Shown one piece after another: positions 51,618-61,181 of a stretch of 64,000 bases of DNA (within the stretch, counting starts at the first letter, position 1; each line of letters starts with the position of its first letter). The notes under the pieces were generated by a model. The model saw nothing but the letters and a program-made list of their open reading frames with translations, did not search any database and was not told the origin of the DNA. Where the stretch lies: positions 1,990,001 through 2,054,000 of the forward strand of contig NZ_JALJXF010000001.1 in assembly GCF_024169925.1 (NCBI RefSeq), written 5' to 3'. A program made the translations under genes and the position numbers. This DNA is from Methylorubrum extorquens. Lineage in GTDB: Bacteria; Pseudomonadota; Alphaproteobacteria; Rhizobiales; Beijerinckiaceae.

Positions 51618-53093
51618 ATGTCTGTTGTCAGCGCGAGCGCCGATGTCCGCAACCTGGACATCGACGGGGATACGCTTCGCGAGGAATGCGGCGTCTTCGG
51701 CATCTACGGGCACGACGACGCCTCGGCCATCACCGCGCTCGGCCTGCACGCCTTGCAGCATCGCGGCCAGGAAGCGGCCGGCATCGTCTCCTACGACGAG
51801 GGCGTGTTCCACTCCGAACGCCGCCAGGGCCTCGTCGGCGATTCCTTCTCCGACCGCGCCACGATCGAGCGACTCGCCGGCCGCTCGGCCATCGGCCACG
51901 TGCGCTACTCGACCACCGGCGGCACGATTCTCCGCAACGTCCAGCCGCTGTTTGCCGAACTCGCCGGCGGCGGGCTCGCCGTGGCCCATAACGGCAACCT
52001 CACCAACGCGCTGTCGATCCGCCGCGACCTCGTGCGCGACGGCGCCATCACGCAATCGACCTCGGACACCGAGGTGATCCTCCACTTGGCCGCCCGCTCG
52101 CGCAAACCGCGCATCGTCGAGCGCTTCATCGACGCGCTGCAGCAGATCCAGGGCGCCTACGCCATCGTCGCGCTCACCAACAAGAAGCTGATCGGCGCCC
52201 GTGACCCGCTGGGCATCCGTCCGCTGGTGCTCGGCGAACTCGACGGCCGCTACATCCTCGCCTCCGAATCCTGCGCGCTCGACATCATCGGCGCCCGCTT
52301 CATCCGCGACGTCGAGAACGGCGAGGTGGTGGTGATCTCGGAGGACGGCGTCGAGTCGATCCGCTTTGCCGAGAAGCAGCCGATGCGCCCCTGCATCTTC
52401 GAGTACATCTACTTCGCCCGCCCCGACTCGGTGGTGAACGGCAAGAGCGTCTACGGCGTGCGCAAGGCCATCGGCCAGGAACTCGCCCGCGAGGCAGCCC
52501 CCGAGGCCGACGTGGTGATCCCGGTGCCGGATTCCGGCGTGCCGGCGGCTCTGGGCTTCGCGCAGGAGGCCGGCCTGCCCTTCGAGATGGGCATCATCCG
52601 CAACCACTATGTCGGGCGCACCTTCATCCAGCCGACCCAGACCGTGCGCGAACTCGGCGTGCGGATGAAGCATTCGGCCAACCGCGCCGCGGTCGAGGGC
52701 AAGCGCATCGTGCTCGTCGACGACAGCCTCGTACGCGGCACCACCTCCGTGAAGATCGTGCGGATGATGCGGGACGCCGGCGCCCGCGAGGTGCATTTCC
52801 GCATCGCCTCGCCGCCGATCACGTACCCTGACTTCTACGGCATCGACACGCCCGAGCGCGAGAAGCTCCTGGCCGCCACCCACGACCTTGAGGGGATGCG
52901 GAAGTACATCGGCGCGGATTCCCTGGCCTTCCTGTCGATCCCCGGCCTCTACCGGGCGATGGGCGAGACCGAGCGGAACGCCGCCTGCCCGCAATACACC
53001 GACCACTGCTTCACCGGTGACTATCCGACCGGCCTGACGGATCTGGCGATTGCCGGGCCCAAGCGCTTCGCGATGCTGGCCGAGGCGGACTGA
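51618..53093 (+). CDS. purF: Amidophosphoribosyltransferase PurF
   Basis: PurF makes phosphoribosylamine, the first step of purine synthesis. Starting at ATG 51618 the protein has 491 residues. A propeptide-like leader ends before the catalytic Cys in REECGVFGIYG. Then come LQHRGQEAAGI, the phosphoribosyl loop VLVDDSLVRGTT and GCPSYTD-like end regions (here CPQYTDHCFTGDYP). A longer start upstream is possible but Pro/Arg-rich. The leader before Cys suggests maturation by cleavage, as in the Bacillus-type enzyme. Confidence 0.97.
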   Translation: MSVVSASADVRNLDIDGDTLREECGVFGIYGHDDASAITALGLHALQHRGQEAAGIVSYDEGVFHSERRQGLVGDSFSDRATIERLAGRSAIGHVRYSTTGGTILRNVQPLFAELAGGGLAVAHNGNLTNALSIRRDLVRDGAITQSTSDTEVILHLAARSRKPRIVERFIDALQQIQGAYAIVALTNKKLIGARDPLGIRPLVLGELDGRYILASESCALDIIGARFIRDVENGEVVVISEDGVESIRFAEKQPMRPCIFEYIYFARPDSVVNGKSVYGVRKAIGQELAREAAPEADVVIPVPDSGVPAALGFAQEAGLPFEMGIIRNHYVGRTFIQPTQTVRELGVRMKHSANRAAVEGKRIVLVDDSLVRGTTSVKIVRMMRDAGAREVHFRIASPPITYPDFYGIDTPEREKLLAATHDLEGMRKYIGADSLAFLSIPGLYRAMGETERNAACPQYTDHCFTGDYPTGLTDLAIAGPKRFAMLAEAD

Positions 53094-53098
53094 AGCCG

Positions 53099-53842
53099 AT
53101 GGCCGACAGAATTCTCGACGGCCGCGTTGCCGTCGTCACCGGCGCCTCGCGCGGCATCGGCCGGGCTGCGGCGCTCGCCCTGGCGGGGGCGGGGGGCCAC
53201 GTCGTCGCGGTCGCCCGCACGCAGGGGGGGCTGGAGGAACTCGACGACGCGATCCGCTCCGCCGGCGGCAACGCCACACTGGTGCCTCTCGACCTCACCG
53301 ATTTCGACGCCATCGACCGCCTGGGTGCGGCGCTCAACGAGCGCTGGGGCCGGCTCGACATCGTGGTCGGCAATGCCGGCATCCTCGGCAACCTGATGCC
53401 GGTGAGCCACGTCACGCCCAAGGTCTGGGATGGGGTGATGGCGATCAACGTCACCGCCAACTGGCGCCTGATCCGCTCGTTCGACCCGCTCTTGCAGCGT
53501 TCGGACGCGGGGAGGGCGGTCTTCGTCTCCTCGGGCGCGGCCGCGAAGTGCCGGGCCTATTGGGGGCCCTACTCCGTCTCGAAGGCGGCGCTGGAGGCGA
53601 TGGTGCGCACCTATGCCGCCGAGAACGAGCGCACGCGGGTGCGCGCCATGCTGCTCAATCCGGGTCCGCTGCGCACGAGCATGCGCGCGGCGGCGATGCC
53701 GGGCGAGGATCCGGCGACGCTGAAGACCCCGGAGGAACTGGCCCCGCATTTCGTGCGCCTCGCCTCCCCCGAATGGAACGAGACGGGCAAGCTCTACGAT
53801 TTCCCCAGCGACCGGGTTCTCGCCTTCTCCGCACCCCAGTAA
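53099..53842 (+). CDS. Short-chain dehydrogenase/reductase
   Basis: A 247-residue classical SDR. The cofactor motif is TGASRGIG, followed by NAG (VVGNAGIL); the catalytic serine is in FVSSGAAAK and YxxxK appears as YSVSK. It is FabG-like in form but its substrate is unknown. It starts 5 bases after the purF stop and is thus probably in its transcript; this purF-SDR order recurs in related genomes. An intrinsic terminator follows. Confidence 0.93.
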   Translation: MADRILDGRVAVVTGASRGIGRAAALALAGAGGHVVAVARTQGGLEELDDAIRSAGGNATLVPLDLTDFDAIDRLGAALNERWGRLDIVVGNAGILGNLMPVSHVTPKVWDGVMAINVTANWRLIRSFDPLLQRSDAGRAVFVSSGAAAKCRAYWGPYSVSKAALEAMVRTYAAENERTRVRAMLLNPGPLRTSMRAAAMPGEDPATLKTPEELAPHFVRLASPEWNETGKLYDFPSDRVLAFSAPQ

Positions 53843-53873
53843 CGGGGTCCGGGGCCAAGGCTCCGGCGGGCTT

Positions 53874-53901
53874 GCGGGCAGAGCCCGCTTTCTTTGTTTT
53901 T
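53874..53901 (+). terminator. Intrinsic terminator after purF-SDR
   Basis: GCGGGC / GCCCGC forms a stem (an overlapping stem GCGGGCT / AGCCCGC is also possible), followed by TTTCTTTGTTTTT. It ends the purF-SDR transcript only 12 bases before the next start codon, so the DHFR-fold gene must use read-through or a promoter overlapping this region. Confidence 0.75.
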
Positions 53902-53913
53902 CAGGTTTCAGCC

Positions 53914-54321
53914 ATGATCGACGTCCGCTGCATCTGCGCCATCGGCCAGCGGGGCCAGCTCGGCCTCAACGGGCAGCTCCCCTGGGAGGGCAACACCGAT
54001 CCGCTCTTTGTCGAGGACGTGACGCGCTTCTTCGCGCTCACCATGGGCCATGTCCTGATTGCCGGCCCAAAGACCGTGGCCTCCGTGCCCGAGTTCGCGT
54101 TCAAGGACCGCACCATCGACGTGATCCGTTCGCACGAGGATCCGGAACAGGTGCTGGCCCGCTATCCCGGCCGGCGCATCTTCGTCGGCGGCGGCATCGC
54201 GGTCTGGAACGTGTACGCGCAATACATCCAGCACTGGGACGTCACCCGCCTCCCCTACGACGGCGAGGCCGACCGCTGGTTCGATCCGGCCTGGCTCGTC
54301 GGCGGACCGCTGCGGCGCTGA
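53914..54321 (+). CDS. dmrA: DHFR-fold reductase, probably dihydromethanopterin reductase
   Basis: A 135-residue DHFR-like protein, shorter than usual DHFR (about 160). It shows CICAIGQRGQLGLNGQLPWEG, with the DHFR GxLPW loop, the NADPH region VLIAGPKT and the late glycine motif IFVGGGIAVWNVY. The usual active-site Asp/Glu after LPW is shifted (NTDPLFVEDVTRFF). In M. extorquens a 15-kDa DHFR-like enzyme, DmrA, reduces dihydromethanopterin for the C1 pathway. Size and form fit that. Ordinary DHFR cannot be excluded from sequence alone. It stands between the purF and ubiE groups. Confidence 0.7.
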   Translation: MIDVRCICAIGQRGQLGLNGQLPWEGNTDPLFVEDVTRFFALTMGHVLIAGPKTVASVPEFAFKDRTIDVIRSHEDPEQVLARYPGRRIFVGGGIAVWNVYAQYIQHWDVTRLPYDGEADRWFDPAWLVGGPLRR

Positions 54322-54442
54322 TTTCCCCCCGACCGGCCCCACCTCGCATCCCCGCTGCCGCATGGCGGTTCCGGCCGGCATTCGCTAAGGAGGCTCGGCC
54401 GACGCCGTGAGCGGCGACGGGCGAGCGCTAAGGTAGGATCGG

Positions 54443-55222
54443 ATGAGCGGAACGGACCCGAGAGCCGGCGACAGCGAAGCCACCGCCGATTTCGGCTACG
54501 AGCGCGTGCGCCTCTCCGAGAAGCAGGCCAAGGTGGACGACGTCTTCCGCTCGGTCGCGCGCCGCTACGACCTGATGAACGACCTGATGTCGGGCGGGCT
54601 GCACCGGCTCTGGAAGTCGCACCTGATCTCGATGCTGCGCCCGTCGCGCACGCGGCCCCACCAGCATCTCGATGTGGCCGGCGGCACCGGCGACATCGCC
54701 TTCCGCACCCTCGAAGCGGGCGGCCCCGAGACCCACGTCACCGTGCTCGACATCAACGAGGCGATGCTGCGGGTCGGCGCCGAGCGGGCCGGGCACAAGT
54801 ACGACGGCCGCATCGATTTCGTCACCGGCAACGCCGAGACGCTGCCCCTGCCGTCGAACCATTTCGACAGCTACACCATCGCCTTCGGCATCCGGAACGT
54901 GCCGCGCATCGACGTGGCGCTGCGCGAGGCGCACCGGGTGCTCAAGCCGGGCGGGCGCTTCCTGTGCCTGGAATTCTCGCGGGTCGATCTGCCGGTGCTG
55001 GAGAAGATCTACGACGCCTACTCCTTCCACGTGATCCCGCGCATCGGCGAGCGGGTGGCGGGCGACCGCGAATCCTACCAGTACCTCGTCGAGTCGATCC
55101 GTAAGTTCCCCTCCCCCGACTCGTTCGCCCGGATGATCGAGACGGCGGGCTTTGCCCATGTCAGCCACCGCCGGCTCTCCGGCGGCATCGTCGCGATCCA
55201 TTCCGGCTGGAAGATTTCTTGA
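54443..55222 (+). CDS. ubiE: Ubiquinone/menaquinone C-methyltransferase UbiE
   Basis: UbiE methylates the demethylquinone ring with S-adenosylmethionine. The 259-residue protein has [21 protein letters not shown], the SAM motif [13 protein letters not shown] and the later [20 protein letters not shown]. An extended N-terminal stretch of about 20 residues is variable. ubiB starts 22 bases downstream, so the two quinone genes form an operon. Confidence 0.97.
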   Translation: MSGTDPRAGDSEATADFGYERVRLSEKQAKVDDVFRSVARRYDLMNDLMSGGLHRLWKSHLISMLRPSRTRPHQHLDVAGGTGDIAFRTLEAGGPETHVTVLDINEAMLRVGAERAGHKYDGRIDFVTGNAETLPLPSNHFDSYTIAFGIRNVPRIDVALREAHRVLKPGGRFLCLEFSRVDLPVLEKIYDAYSFHVIPRIGERVAGDRESYQYLVESIRKFPSPDSFARMIETAGFAHVSHRRLSGGIVAIHSGWKIS

Positions 55223-55244
55223 GCTCGGCCGCGAAGGGTAGGCG

Positions 55245-56810
55245 ATGATGCTCGGCGCGGTCTTCCACCTCGCCCGCGGCGCCCATGTCGGCTTCGTGCT
55301 CGCCCGCGAGGGCGGGCTGGCGCTGATCGACCCGGCGCCCTTGCCGCCGCATCTGCGGCTCGCGCTGAAGCTCGGCCGCTCGCTGGAGCGGCGCGGCATC
55401 GCGACGGCCCCTGGTGCCAGCCCGCTGGAGCGGGCGCTGACCCGGCTCGGCCCCTCCTACGTCAAGTTCGGCCAGTTCCTGGCGACGCGGCCCGACATCG
55501 TCGGCATGGCCGCCGCGCGCGATCTGGAGCGGCTTCAGGACCGGGTTCCGCCCTTCCCGCAGGGGGTGGCGCTGCGGGTGGTGGAGCAGGAGCTGGGCAA
55601 GCCGGTCCCGGTCCTGTTCACCGCCTTCAGCGAGCCGGTGGCCGCGGCGTCCATCGCCCAGGTCCACAAGGCGACGGTGCTCGACGCCGACGGCACGCAG
55701 CGTAACCTCGCCGTCAAGGTGATGCGGCCCGGCGTGCGCGAGCGGTTCGCGCGCGACATCCAGGCGATGCGGTTCATGGCCCGCATCGTCAGCGCGCTCC
55801 TGCCCGATGCCGAGCGCCTGCGCCCGCGGGAGGTGGTCGAGATCCTGGCCCGCTCCGTCACCATGGAGATGGACCTTCGCCTTGAAGCGGCGGCGATGTC
55901 GGAACTCGCGCAGAACACCGCGGGCGACACGGATTTCCGCACGCCGCGCCCCGAATGGGCCCTGACCTCGCGGGACGTGCTGACAAGCGAGTGGATCGAC
56001 GGCGTACGCCTCAACGACCGCCCCGGCATCGTCGCGGCCGGCCACGACCCGAAGGCGCTCGGCCGCACGGTGATCCAGTCCTTCCTGAGGCAGGCGATCC
56101 GCGACGGGTTCTTCCACGCGGACATGCATCCGGGGAACCTGTTCGTCGATCCGCAGGGGCGGCTGGTGGCCGTCGATTTCGGCATCATGGGCCGGCTCGG
56201 CCACGCCGAGCGGCGCTTCCTCGCCGAGATTCTTCTGGGCTTCATCACCCGCGACTATCGCCGCGTCGCCCAGGTGCATTTCGAGGCCGGCTACGTGCCG
56301 CGCCACCATTCGGTGGACGATTTCGCGCAGGCCATCCGGGCGATCGGCGAGCCGATCCACCAGCGCCGGGCCGACGAGATCTCCATGGCCAAGGTGCTCA
56401 CGCTGCTGTTCGACGTGACCGCCCTGTTCGACATGAGCACCCGCACCGAACTGGTCATGCTCCAAAAGACCATGGTGGTGGTGGAGGGCGTCGCCCGTTC
56501 GCTCGACCCGCAGCTCGACATGTGGACCGGCGCCGAACCGGTGGTGCGCTCGTGGATCACCCGCCATCTCGGCCCCGTCGGCCGGATCGAGGGCGGCGCC
56601 CGCGCGGCGCTGACGCTCGCCGAGGTCGTTTCCGACATTCCCGACATCGCGCAGCGCATCCGCCGCATCATGATCCGCCTCGACGAGGAGGGATCGCAGA
56701 ACATCCAAGTGATGGAGCGGATCGCCCGGCTGGAACGGCGGCGGGCGATCTGGGCGACGGTCGCGCTATGGGGGATCGCGGTGGGGGCGCTGGTGCTGGC
56801 CTTCCGGTGA
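55245..56810 (+). CDS. ubiB: UbiB family protein kinase-like ATPase for ubiquinone synthesis
   Basis: UbiB is a membrane-bound, ABC1/ADCK-like protein needed for ubiquinone synthesis. The 521-residue protein has KxGQ in SYVKFGQFLATRPDIV, the Ala-rich loop AAASIAQVHKA, the catalytic HADMHPGNLF, and VDFGIMGRL. The C-terminal 20 residues form a transmembrane helix (WATVALWGIAVGALVLAF). It has a double Met start; either ATG fits. coaBC follows by 51 bases. Confidence 0.96.
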   Translation: MMLGAVFHLARGAHVGFVLAREGGLALIDPAPLPPHLRLALKLGRSLERRGIATAPGASPLERALTRLGPSYVKFGQFLATRPDIVGMAAARDLERLQDRVPPFPQGVALRVVEQELGKPVPVLFTAFSEPVAAASIAQVHKATVLDADGTQRNLAVKVMRPGVRERFARDIQAMRFMARIVSALLPDAERLRPREVVEILARSVTMEMDLRLEAAAMSELAQNTAGDTDFRTPRPEWALTSRDVLTSEWIDGVRLNDRPGIVAAGHDPKALGRTVIQSFLRQAIRDGFFHADMHPGNLFVDPQGRLVAVDFGIMGRLGHAERRFLAEILLGFITRDYRRVAQVHFEAGYVPRHHSVDDFAQAIRAIGEPIHQRRADEISMAKVLTLLFDVTALFDMSTRTELVMLQKTMVVVEGVARSLDPQLDMWTGAEPVVRSWITRHLGPVGRIEGGARAALTLAEVVSDIPDIAQRIRRIMIRLDEEGSQNIQVMERIARLERRRAIWATVALWGIAVGALVLAFR

Positions 56811-56861
56811 GAGATCCTCTCGCACCTTGACGCGCGCGCTCCGATTCCCCGTTCTGCCTTC

Positions 56862-58154
56862 ATGTCGTCTCCGTCTCCCAAGCCCCTCGCCGGCCGCCGC
56901 ATCCTCCTGATCGTCGGCGGCGGCATCGCCGCCTACAAGGCGCTCGATCTGATCCGGCGCCTGCGCGAGCGTGGGGCGCAGGTGCGCCCGCTGCTGACCG
57001 ACTCGGCCCAGGAGTTCGTGACGCCGCTGGCCGCCGCCGCGCTCGCCGGGGAGCGGGCGCATACCGACCTGTTCGACCGGGAGAGCGAGGCCGATATCGG
57101 CCATATCAAGCTCGCGCGGGATGCCGACGCCATCGTGGTGGCGCCGGCCACCGCCAACCTGATGGCGCGGATGGCGACCGGCCACGCGCCGGACCTCGCC
57201 GCGACGGTGCTGCTCGCCACCACCCTGCCGATCCTGATCGCCCCGGCCATGAACGTGCGGATGTGGCTGCACCGGGCCACGCAGCGGAACCTCGCAACCC
57301 TACAGGCGGATGGCGTCGCGGTGGTCGGGCCCAACGAGGGCGCGATGGCCGAGGCCGAGTTCGGCCCCGGGCGGCTGGCCGAGCCGCACGAGATCGCCGA
57401 CGCCCTCGAAGCCCTGCTGTCTCAACGTTCGGGGGGCCAAGGCCTGGGATTCCTGGCCGGCCGCGAAACCCCGAAAAAGCTGCTGGCGGGGCGGCACGTG
57501 CTCGTTACCTCGGGGCCGACCCATGAGCCGATCGATCCGGTGCGCTACCTCGCTAACCGCTCCTCGGGGCGGCAGGGCCACGCGGTCGCCGCCGCCGCGG
57601 CCGAGGCTGGCGCCCGCGTCACCCTGGTCTCCGGGCCGGTGGCGATCCCCGACCCGGCGGGCGTCACCGTGGTGCGGGTCGAGAGCGCCCGGCAGATGCT
57701 CGCCGCGGTCGAGGCGGCCCTGCCCGCCGATCTGGCGATCTTCGCCGCCGCGGTCGGCGACTGGCGCCCAGCCGAGATGCGGGCGGGCAAGATCAAGAAG
57801 GACGGCAGCCTGCCGCCGCCGCTGCAACTGGTCGAGAACCCGGACATCCTCGCCACCATTGCCGGCCGCGCCGAGGGGCGCCCGCCCCTCGTGGTGGGCT
57901 TTGCCGCCGAGACCGACGACGTGATCGCCAACGCGCAGCGGAAGATCGCGCGGAAGGGCTGCGACTGGATCGTCGCCAACGACGTCTCGGCGGAGGGCGG
58001 GGTCATGGGCGGCACCGAGAACACCGTCCACCTCGTCGCCCGCGACGGCGGCGTCGAGAGCCGCGTCGAGACGTGGCCGAAGCTCGGCAAGGAGGAGGTC
58101 GGACGGCGGCTGGTGGCGCGCTTTGCCGAGCTGCTGGCAGCGAAATCGCGATGA
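56862..58154 (+). CDS. coaBC: Bifunctional CoaBC (phosphopantothenoylcysteine synthetase/decarboxylase)
   Basis: CoaBC joins cysteine to phosphopantothenate and decarboxylates the product on the way to coenzyme A. The 430-residue protein has the CoaC flavoprotein half (ILLIVGGGIAAYKALDLIRRL ... APAMNVRMW) and the CoaB half (VLVTSGPTHEPIDPVRYLANRSSGRQG, then DWRPAEM, and VGFAAETDD). It is full length. In alphaproteobacteria it commonly follows ubiB, as here. Confidence 0.96.
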   Translation: MSSPSPKPLAGRRILLIVGGGIAAYKALDLIRRLRERGAQVRPLLTDSAQEFVTPLAAAALAGERAHTDLFDRESEADIGHIKLARDADAIVVAPATANLMARMATGHAPDLAATVLLATTLPILIAPAMNVRMWLHRATQRNLATLQADGVAVVGPNEGAMAEAEFGPGRLAEPHEIADALEALLSQRSGGQGLGFLAGRETPKKLLAGRHVLVTSGPTHEPIDPVRYLANRSSGRQGHAVAAAAAEAGARVTLVSGPVAIPDPAGVTVVRVESARQMLAAVEAALPADLAIFAAAVGDWRPAEMRAGKIKKDGSLPPPLQLVENPDILATIAGRAEGRPPLVVGFAAETDDVIANAQRKIARKGCDWIVANDVSAEGGVMGGTENTVHLVARDGGVESRVETWPKLGKEEVGRRLVARFAELLAAKSR

Positions 58155-58349
58155 GGCTGACCCGCCGCGGCGCGTACGCCGTACTGGGCGAGCCTCGTCT
58201 TGGATATCAAGGCTAGAACGCGCCAGTCGCCCAGCAGACAAAAATGTTCCCCGGCGCGGGACCTTTAAGTTTTCTTCTGCTCAGCTTGCCCTCTTCGGAC
58301 CAGAGCCCAGATCCTCCTCCACGTCATTCACAGCGACAGGAGCGACATC

Positions 58350-58676
58350 ATGGCCAAGGCCGACCGGCACAGCATGGGCCCCGGCGCGCAGGGCAAGGGC
58401 GACGGCAGCGGCGCCATGACCGATCTGCCCGAGGGCATCCTCGGCGAGAACGCGGTGCTGAGCAACCGCGACAAGTCCCAACACTCCGACGAGCGCGGCC
58501 TCGACAGCCGCCACGTCCAGACCGAGCAGTACCACGACCATGTCGGCGCCCGGCAGGTCGATGACCAGGACGGCGAAAGCGACGACGCGGCGGAAGCCAA
58601 TTCCAGCGGCCTCGCCGGACCGATGACGAACACCTCGGGCGACGCCGGCAGCCTGCGCGACAAGCCGGGCGGCTGA
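58350..58676 (+). CDS. Small hydrophilic protein of unknown function
   Basis: A 108-residue, very hydrophilic, Asp/Gly/Ser-rich protein without signal or membrane segment. It begins MAKADRHSMGPGAQGKGDGS and has a central QHSDERGLDSRHVQTEQYHDH region. It is probably disordered, like stress-related hydrophilins, but this is a guess. An AGGAGCGACATC ribosome site precedes the ATG, and a 10-bp hairpin follows the stop. The composition suggests a real gene (strong G/C third positions). Confidence 0.75.
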   Translation: MAKADRHSMGPGAQGKGDGSGAMTDLPEGILGENAVLSNRDKSQHSDERGLDSRHVQTEQYHDHVGARQVDDQDGESDDAAEANSSGLAGPMTNTSGDAGSLRDKPGG

Positions 58677-58692
58677 GCCGTTGCATCGAGGG

Positions 58693-58722
58693 GCGAGGGG
58701 CAAGCTCGGCCCTGCCCCTCGC
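58693..58722. terminator. Bidirectional hairpin between convergent genes
   Basis: A 10-bp perfect stem (GCGAGGGGCA / TGCCCCTCGC) with a 10-base loop occupies the 56-base gap between the hydrophilic protein and the FemAB-like gene. It lacks a T-run. Confidence 0.55.
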
Positions 58723-58732
58723 TCGCCCGCGG

Positions 58733-59737
58733 TCAGATCTGGCGCAGGAACAGGGCGGTCGCGGCGGCGCGGCGAATGAGGGGGTTGCGCGCGTAGATCC
58801 AAGTCGGACCGCCCTGGATCACGTTGCGGCTCAAGGCCCGCTTGAAATCAAAGACGCCGCGGTTCCCGGCCGGATCGACACCGCCGAAATCGAAGCGGCG
58901 GACGCCTTCCTGACGGGCGCGCTCGATGATCCGCCAGACGGCGAGGGTGGCCGCACCGGTCGACCGGGCCCGCTCGTCCGACGCCGTGAAGAAATCGGTC
59001 CAGCGCTCGCGCGCGGTGTGGACGATGCGCACGAGGATCGGCTCTCCGCCCTGGCGGATTTCGAGGAAGAGCAGGTGCGGGTCGGACGCCGCGAGGTCGC
59101 GATAGGCGGCCGTGTCGAGGTCACTCGAGAAGCCCTTGCGCTGCTGGAGGGCGGCATACATCCGCACGAAGGTGTCGAAGGCCCGCAGCCGCTCGTCCGG
59201 GTCCGTCAGGAAGACGGCGGTGAGATCGGACTGTCCCGTCGCCTTGTTGACCTCCCGCCGCCAGCGCCGGTCGGCCGCGGCCAGGATCGCGTCCGTCTCC
59301 GGTGTCAGGTCGAGTTCGATCGTGTGATCCTGAGCCCCGACGACGGGCACGAAGCCGTGCGACAGCAGGGCGGTGACCCCCTCCGGGTCCTGGGGCCGGT
59401 AGCTCTTCACCGCGAGCAGGTCCGCCGGGCGCAGGGCGAGATGGTCGAGGAAGGCGGTCATCACCGCTTCCGCCCGGAACTGCCCACGCATCGTGAGGAC
59501 CGGCCCGCCCTGCACGAGGATCCGGCGCACGGGGCCGGTGCGGCGCTCCTGATACTGGATGTAGGCGAGATCCGCGCCGTTGTCGTTCAGGGCGACCTGC
59601 CGGACGGTCCATCCGAGCCGGCTCTTGTAGCGGCCCCAACTCCGGGACGTGTAGAGGTTGGCGGCCGGGTGCTGCCAGAGGATCTCGTCCCAATCCTCGG
59701 CCTCCGAACGGTCGATGACCGCGACCTGAGCTGTCAT
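58733..59737 (-). CDS. FemAB/GNAT-like peptidyl- or acyltransferase
   Basis: A 334-residue protein with two GNAT-like halves as in FemAB enzymes. The first has LYTSRSWGRYKSRLGWTV and a QGGP block; the second has LLFLEIRQGGEPILVRIVHT, TGAATLAVWRIIERA and RRFDFGGVDPAGNRGVFDFKR. The last is the characteristic end of lipid II:glycine glycyltransferase-like proteins in Gram-negatives, often in polysaccharide regions. The substrate is unknown. ATG 59737 is chosen; the longer frame is Gly/Arg-rich and not conserved. It is divergent from the agmatinase-like gene, with 285 bases between and no gene there. Confidence 0.83.
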   Translation of the reverse strand: MTAQVAVIDRSEAEDWDEILWQHPAANLYTSRSWGRYKSRLGWTVRQVALNDNGADLAYIQYQERRTGPVRRILVQGGPVLTMRGQFRAEAVMTAFLDHLALRPADLLAVKSYRPQDPEGVTALLSHGFVPVVGAQDHTIELDLTPETDAILAAADRRWRREVNKATGQSDLTAVFLTDPDERLRAFDTFVRMYAALQQRKGFSSDLDTAAYRDLAASDPHLLFLEIRQGGEPILVRIVHTARERWTDFFTASDERARSTGAATLAVWRIIERARQEGVRRFDFGGVDPAGNRGVFDFKRALSRNVIQGGPTWIYARNPLIRRAAATALFLRQI

Positions 59738-60022
59738 GAACCGCCCTCTTCTGTCCGCTCGCCCGATCCGCCTGCCGGGCCCACCTCTCCCGGGCGGCGG
59801 CCCAGCCACGCGATCAGGCTTGGCCGTATCGCGCCCGAATGCCCAACGTCATCGCAGGCGAATGTATCCGCTTGCCGGGCGGCCCCTGCGTAGTTTGCCC
59901 CGGCCGCCACAGGTGCATGACGCCGCGGGCAGGAAAACGGCTTTTAGGAAACGGCTTGCGGCCGGAGGATCCGGGCGGCTTGATGCGGATCGCGCAACAA
60001 GCCGCGCCGGGGGAGGATCGTC

Positions 60023-61048
60023 ATGGCGGATGACAGCGGGTCGGCGGGCGCGCGGGCGGAACGGCTGGCGCGGTTCCAGCCGGCCTCGGGGATGGCGACG
60101 CCGCGCTTCTCGGGCCTTGCGAGCTTCATGCGGCTGCCGGTGCTTGATCCCGCCGAGGCCGTGGGAAAAGGGGCAGGTGAAGCGGCGGGGCGGGTCGAGA
60201 TCGGCCTGATCGGCATCCCCTTCGACGGCACCACCACGGGTCGCCCCGGCGCCCGGCACGGCCCGCGGGCCGTGCGCGAGGCCTCCACCGGCACGCGGGC
60301 GCTCAACCACGCCACGGGGGTGGCGCCCTACGCTCTGGCGGCCTGCGCCGATCTCGGCGACGTCCCGGTCAACCCGGTGGACGCCGCCGAGACCGCCCGG
60401 CGCATCGAGGCGTTCTACCGGCCGCTCGCCGAGGCCGGGATCGTGCCGCTCACGGTGGGCGGCGACCACTTCATCACCTATCCGGTGTTGCGGGCGCTCG
60501 GCGCCGCCCGGCCGCTCGGGCTGATCCACATCGACGCCCACAGCGACACCGACGACGCGCAGTATGGCGGGTCACGGCTCACCCACGGCACGCCGTTCCG
60601 GCGCGCGGTCGAGGCCGGGGTGCTCGACCCGCGGCGCTGCATCCAGATCGGCATCCGCGGCAGCATGGATGCGGCCGACGAGCGCGACTGGGCCCTGGCG
60701 CAGGGCATGCGCATCCTGACGATGGAGGAGGTCTGCGCCCGCGGCCTGCCGGAGGTGGCCGCGGAAGCCCGCGCCGTCGTGGGCGAGGGCCCGACCTATC
60801 TCAGCTTCGACATCGATGCCCTCGACCCCGCCTTCGCCCCCGGCACCGGCACGCCGGAGATCGGCGGCTTCACCACCCGCGAGGCGCTGCACCTGCTGCG
60901 GGCCCTGCGCGGCCTCGATCTCGTCGGGGCGGACGTGGTGGAGGTCGCCCCTCCGCTCGATTCCGCCGGCATCACGGCGCTGGCGGGCGCCGGCATCGCC
61001 TTCGAGATCCTGTGCCTGCTGGCGGAGCGGGTCGCGGCCCGCGGCTGA
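60023..61048 (+). CDS. Agmatinase-family ureohydrolase
   Basis: A 341-residue ureohydrolase. Manganese ligands are present in GGDHF (His), HIDAHSDT (Asp-His-Asp) and SFDIDALDPAFAPGTGTPE (Asp-Asp), so the bimetal site is complete. The N-terminal part (FSGLASFMRLP ... IGIPFDGTTTGRPGARHGP) is agmatinase-like. Family members hydrolyse agmatine, guanidinobutyrate or related guanidino compounds, giving urea. The exact substrate is not visible. The ATG follows GGGGGAGG. A three-hairpin repeat lies after the stop. Confidence 0.9.
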   Translation: MADDSGSAGARAERLARFQPASGMATPRFSGLASFMRLPVLDPAEAVGKGAGEAAGRVEIGLIGIPFDGTTTGRPGARHGPRAVREASTGTRALNHATGVAPYALAACADLGDVPVNPVDAAETARRIEAFYRPLAEAGIVPLTVGGDHFITYPVLRALGAARPLGLIHIDAHSDTDDAQYGGSRLTHGTPFRRAVEAGVLDPRRCIQIGIRGSMDAADERDWALAQGMRILTMEEVCARGLPEVAAEARAVVGEGPTYLSFDIDALDPAFAPGTGTPEIGGFTTREALHLLRALRGLDLVGADVVEVAPPLDSAGITALAGAGIAFEILCLLAERVAARG

Positions 61049-61068
61049 TCGTGCCGCGAAGAATTCGG

Positions 61069-61172
61069 TACTTCGAAAAGGCGAGCCTTTTCGCGGGTCC
61101 CCCCCGCAGAGCCCTGGGAAAGGACATCGGGGCGCCGCCCCGATACCCCGCCAAAGGGATGATCCCTTTGGG
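61069..61172 (-). repeat. Three-hairpin 3'-flanking repeat, copy 2
   Basis: On the minus strand, directly after the HD-GYP stop, come AAAGGGATCATCCCTTT, CGGGGCGGCGCCCCG and AAAAGGC-TCGCCTTTT in the same order as after rplI (43967-44063), with GGGCTCTGCGGGGGGGACCC between. It fills the gap between convergent genes and may end transcription from one or both. Confidence 0.7.
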
Positions 61173-61181
61173 AGCCCGGAA

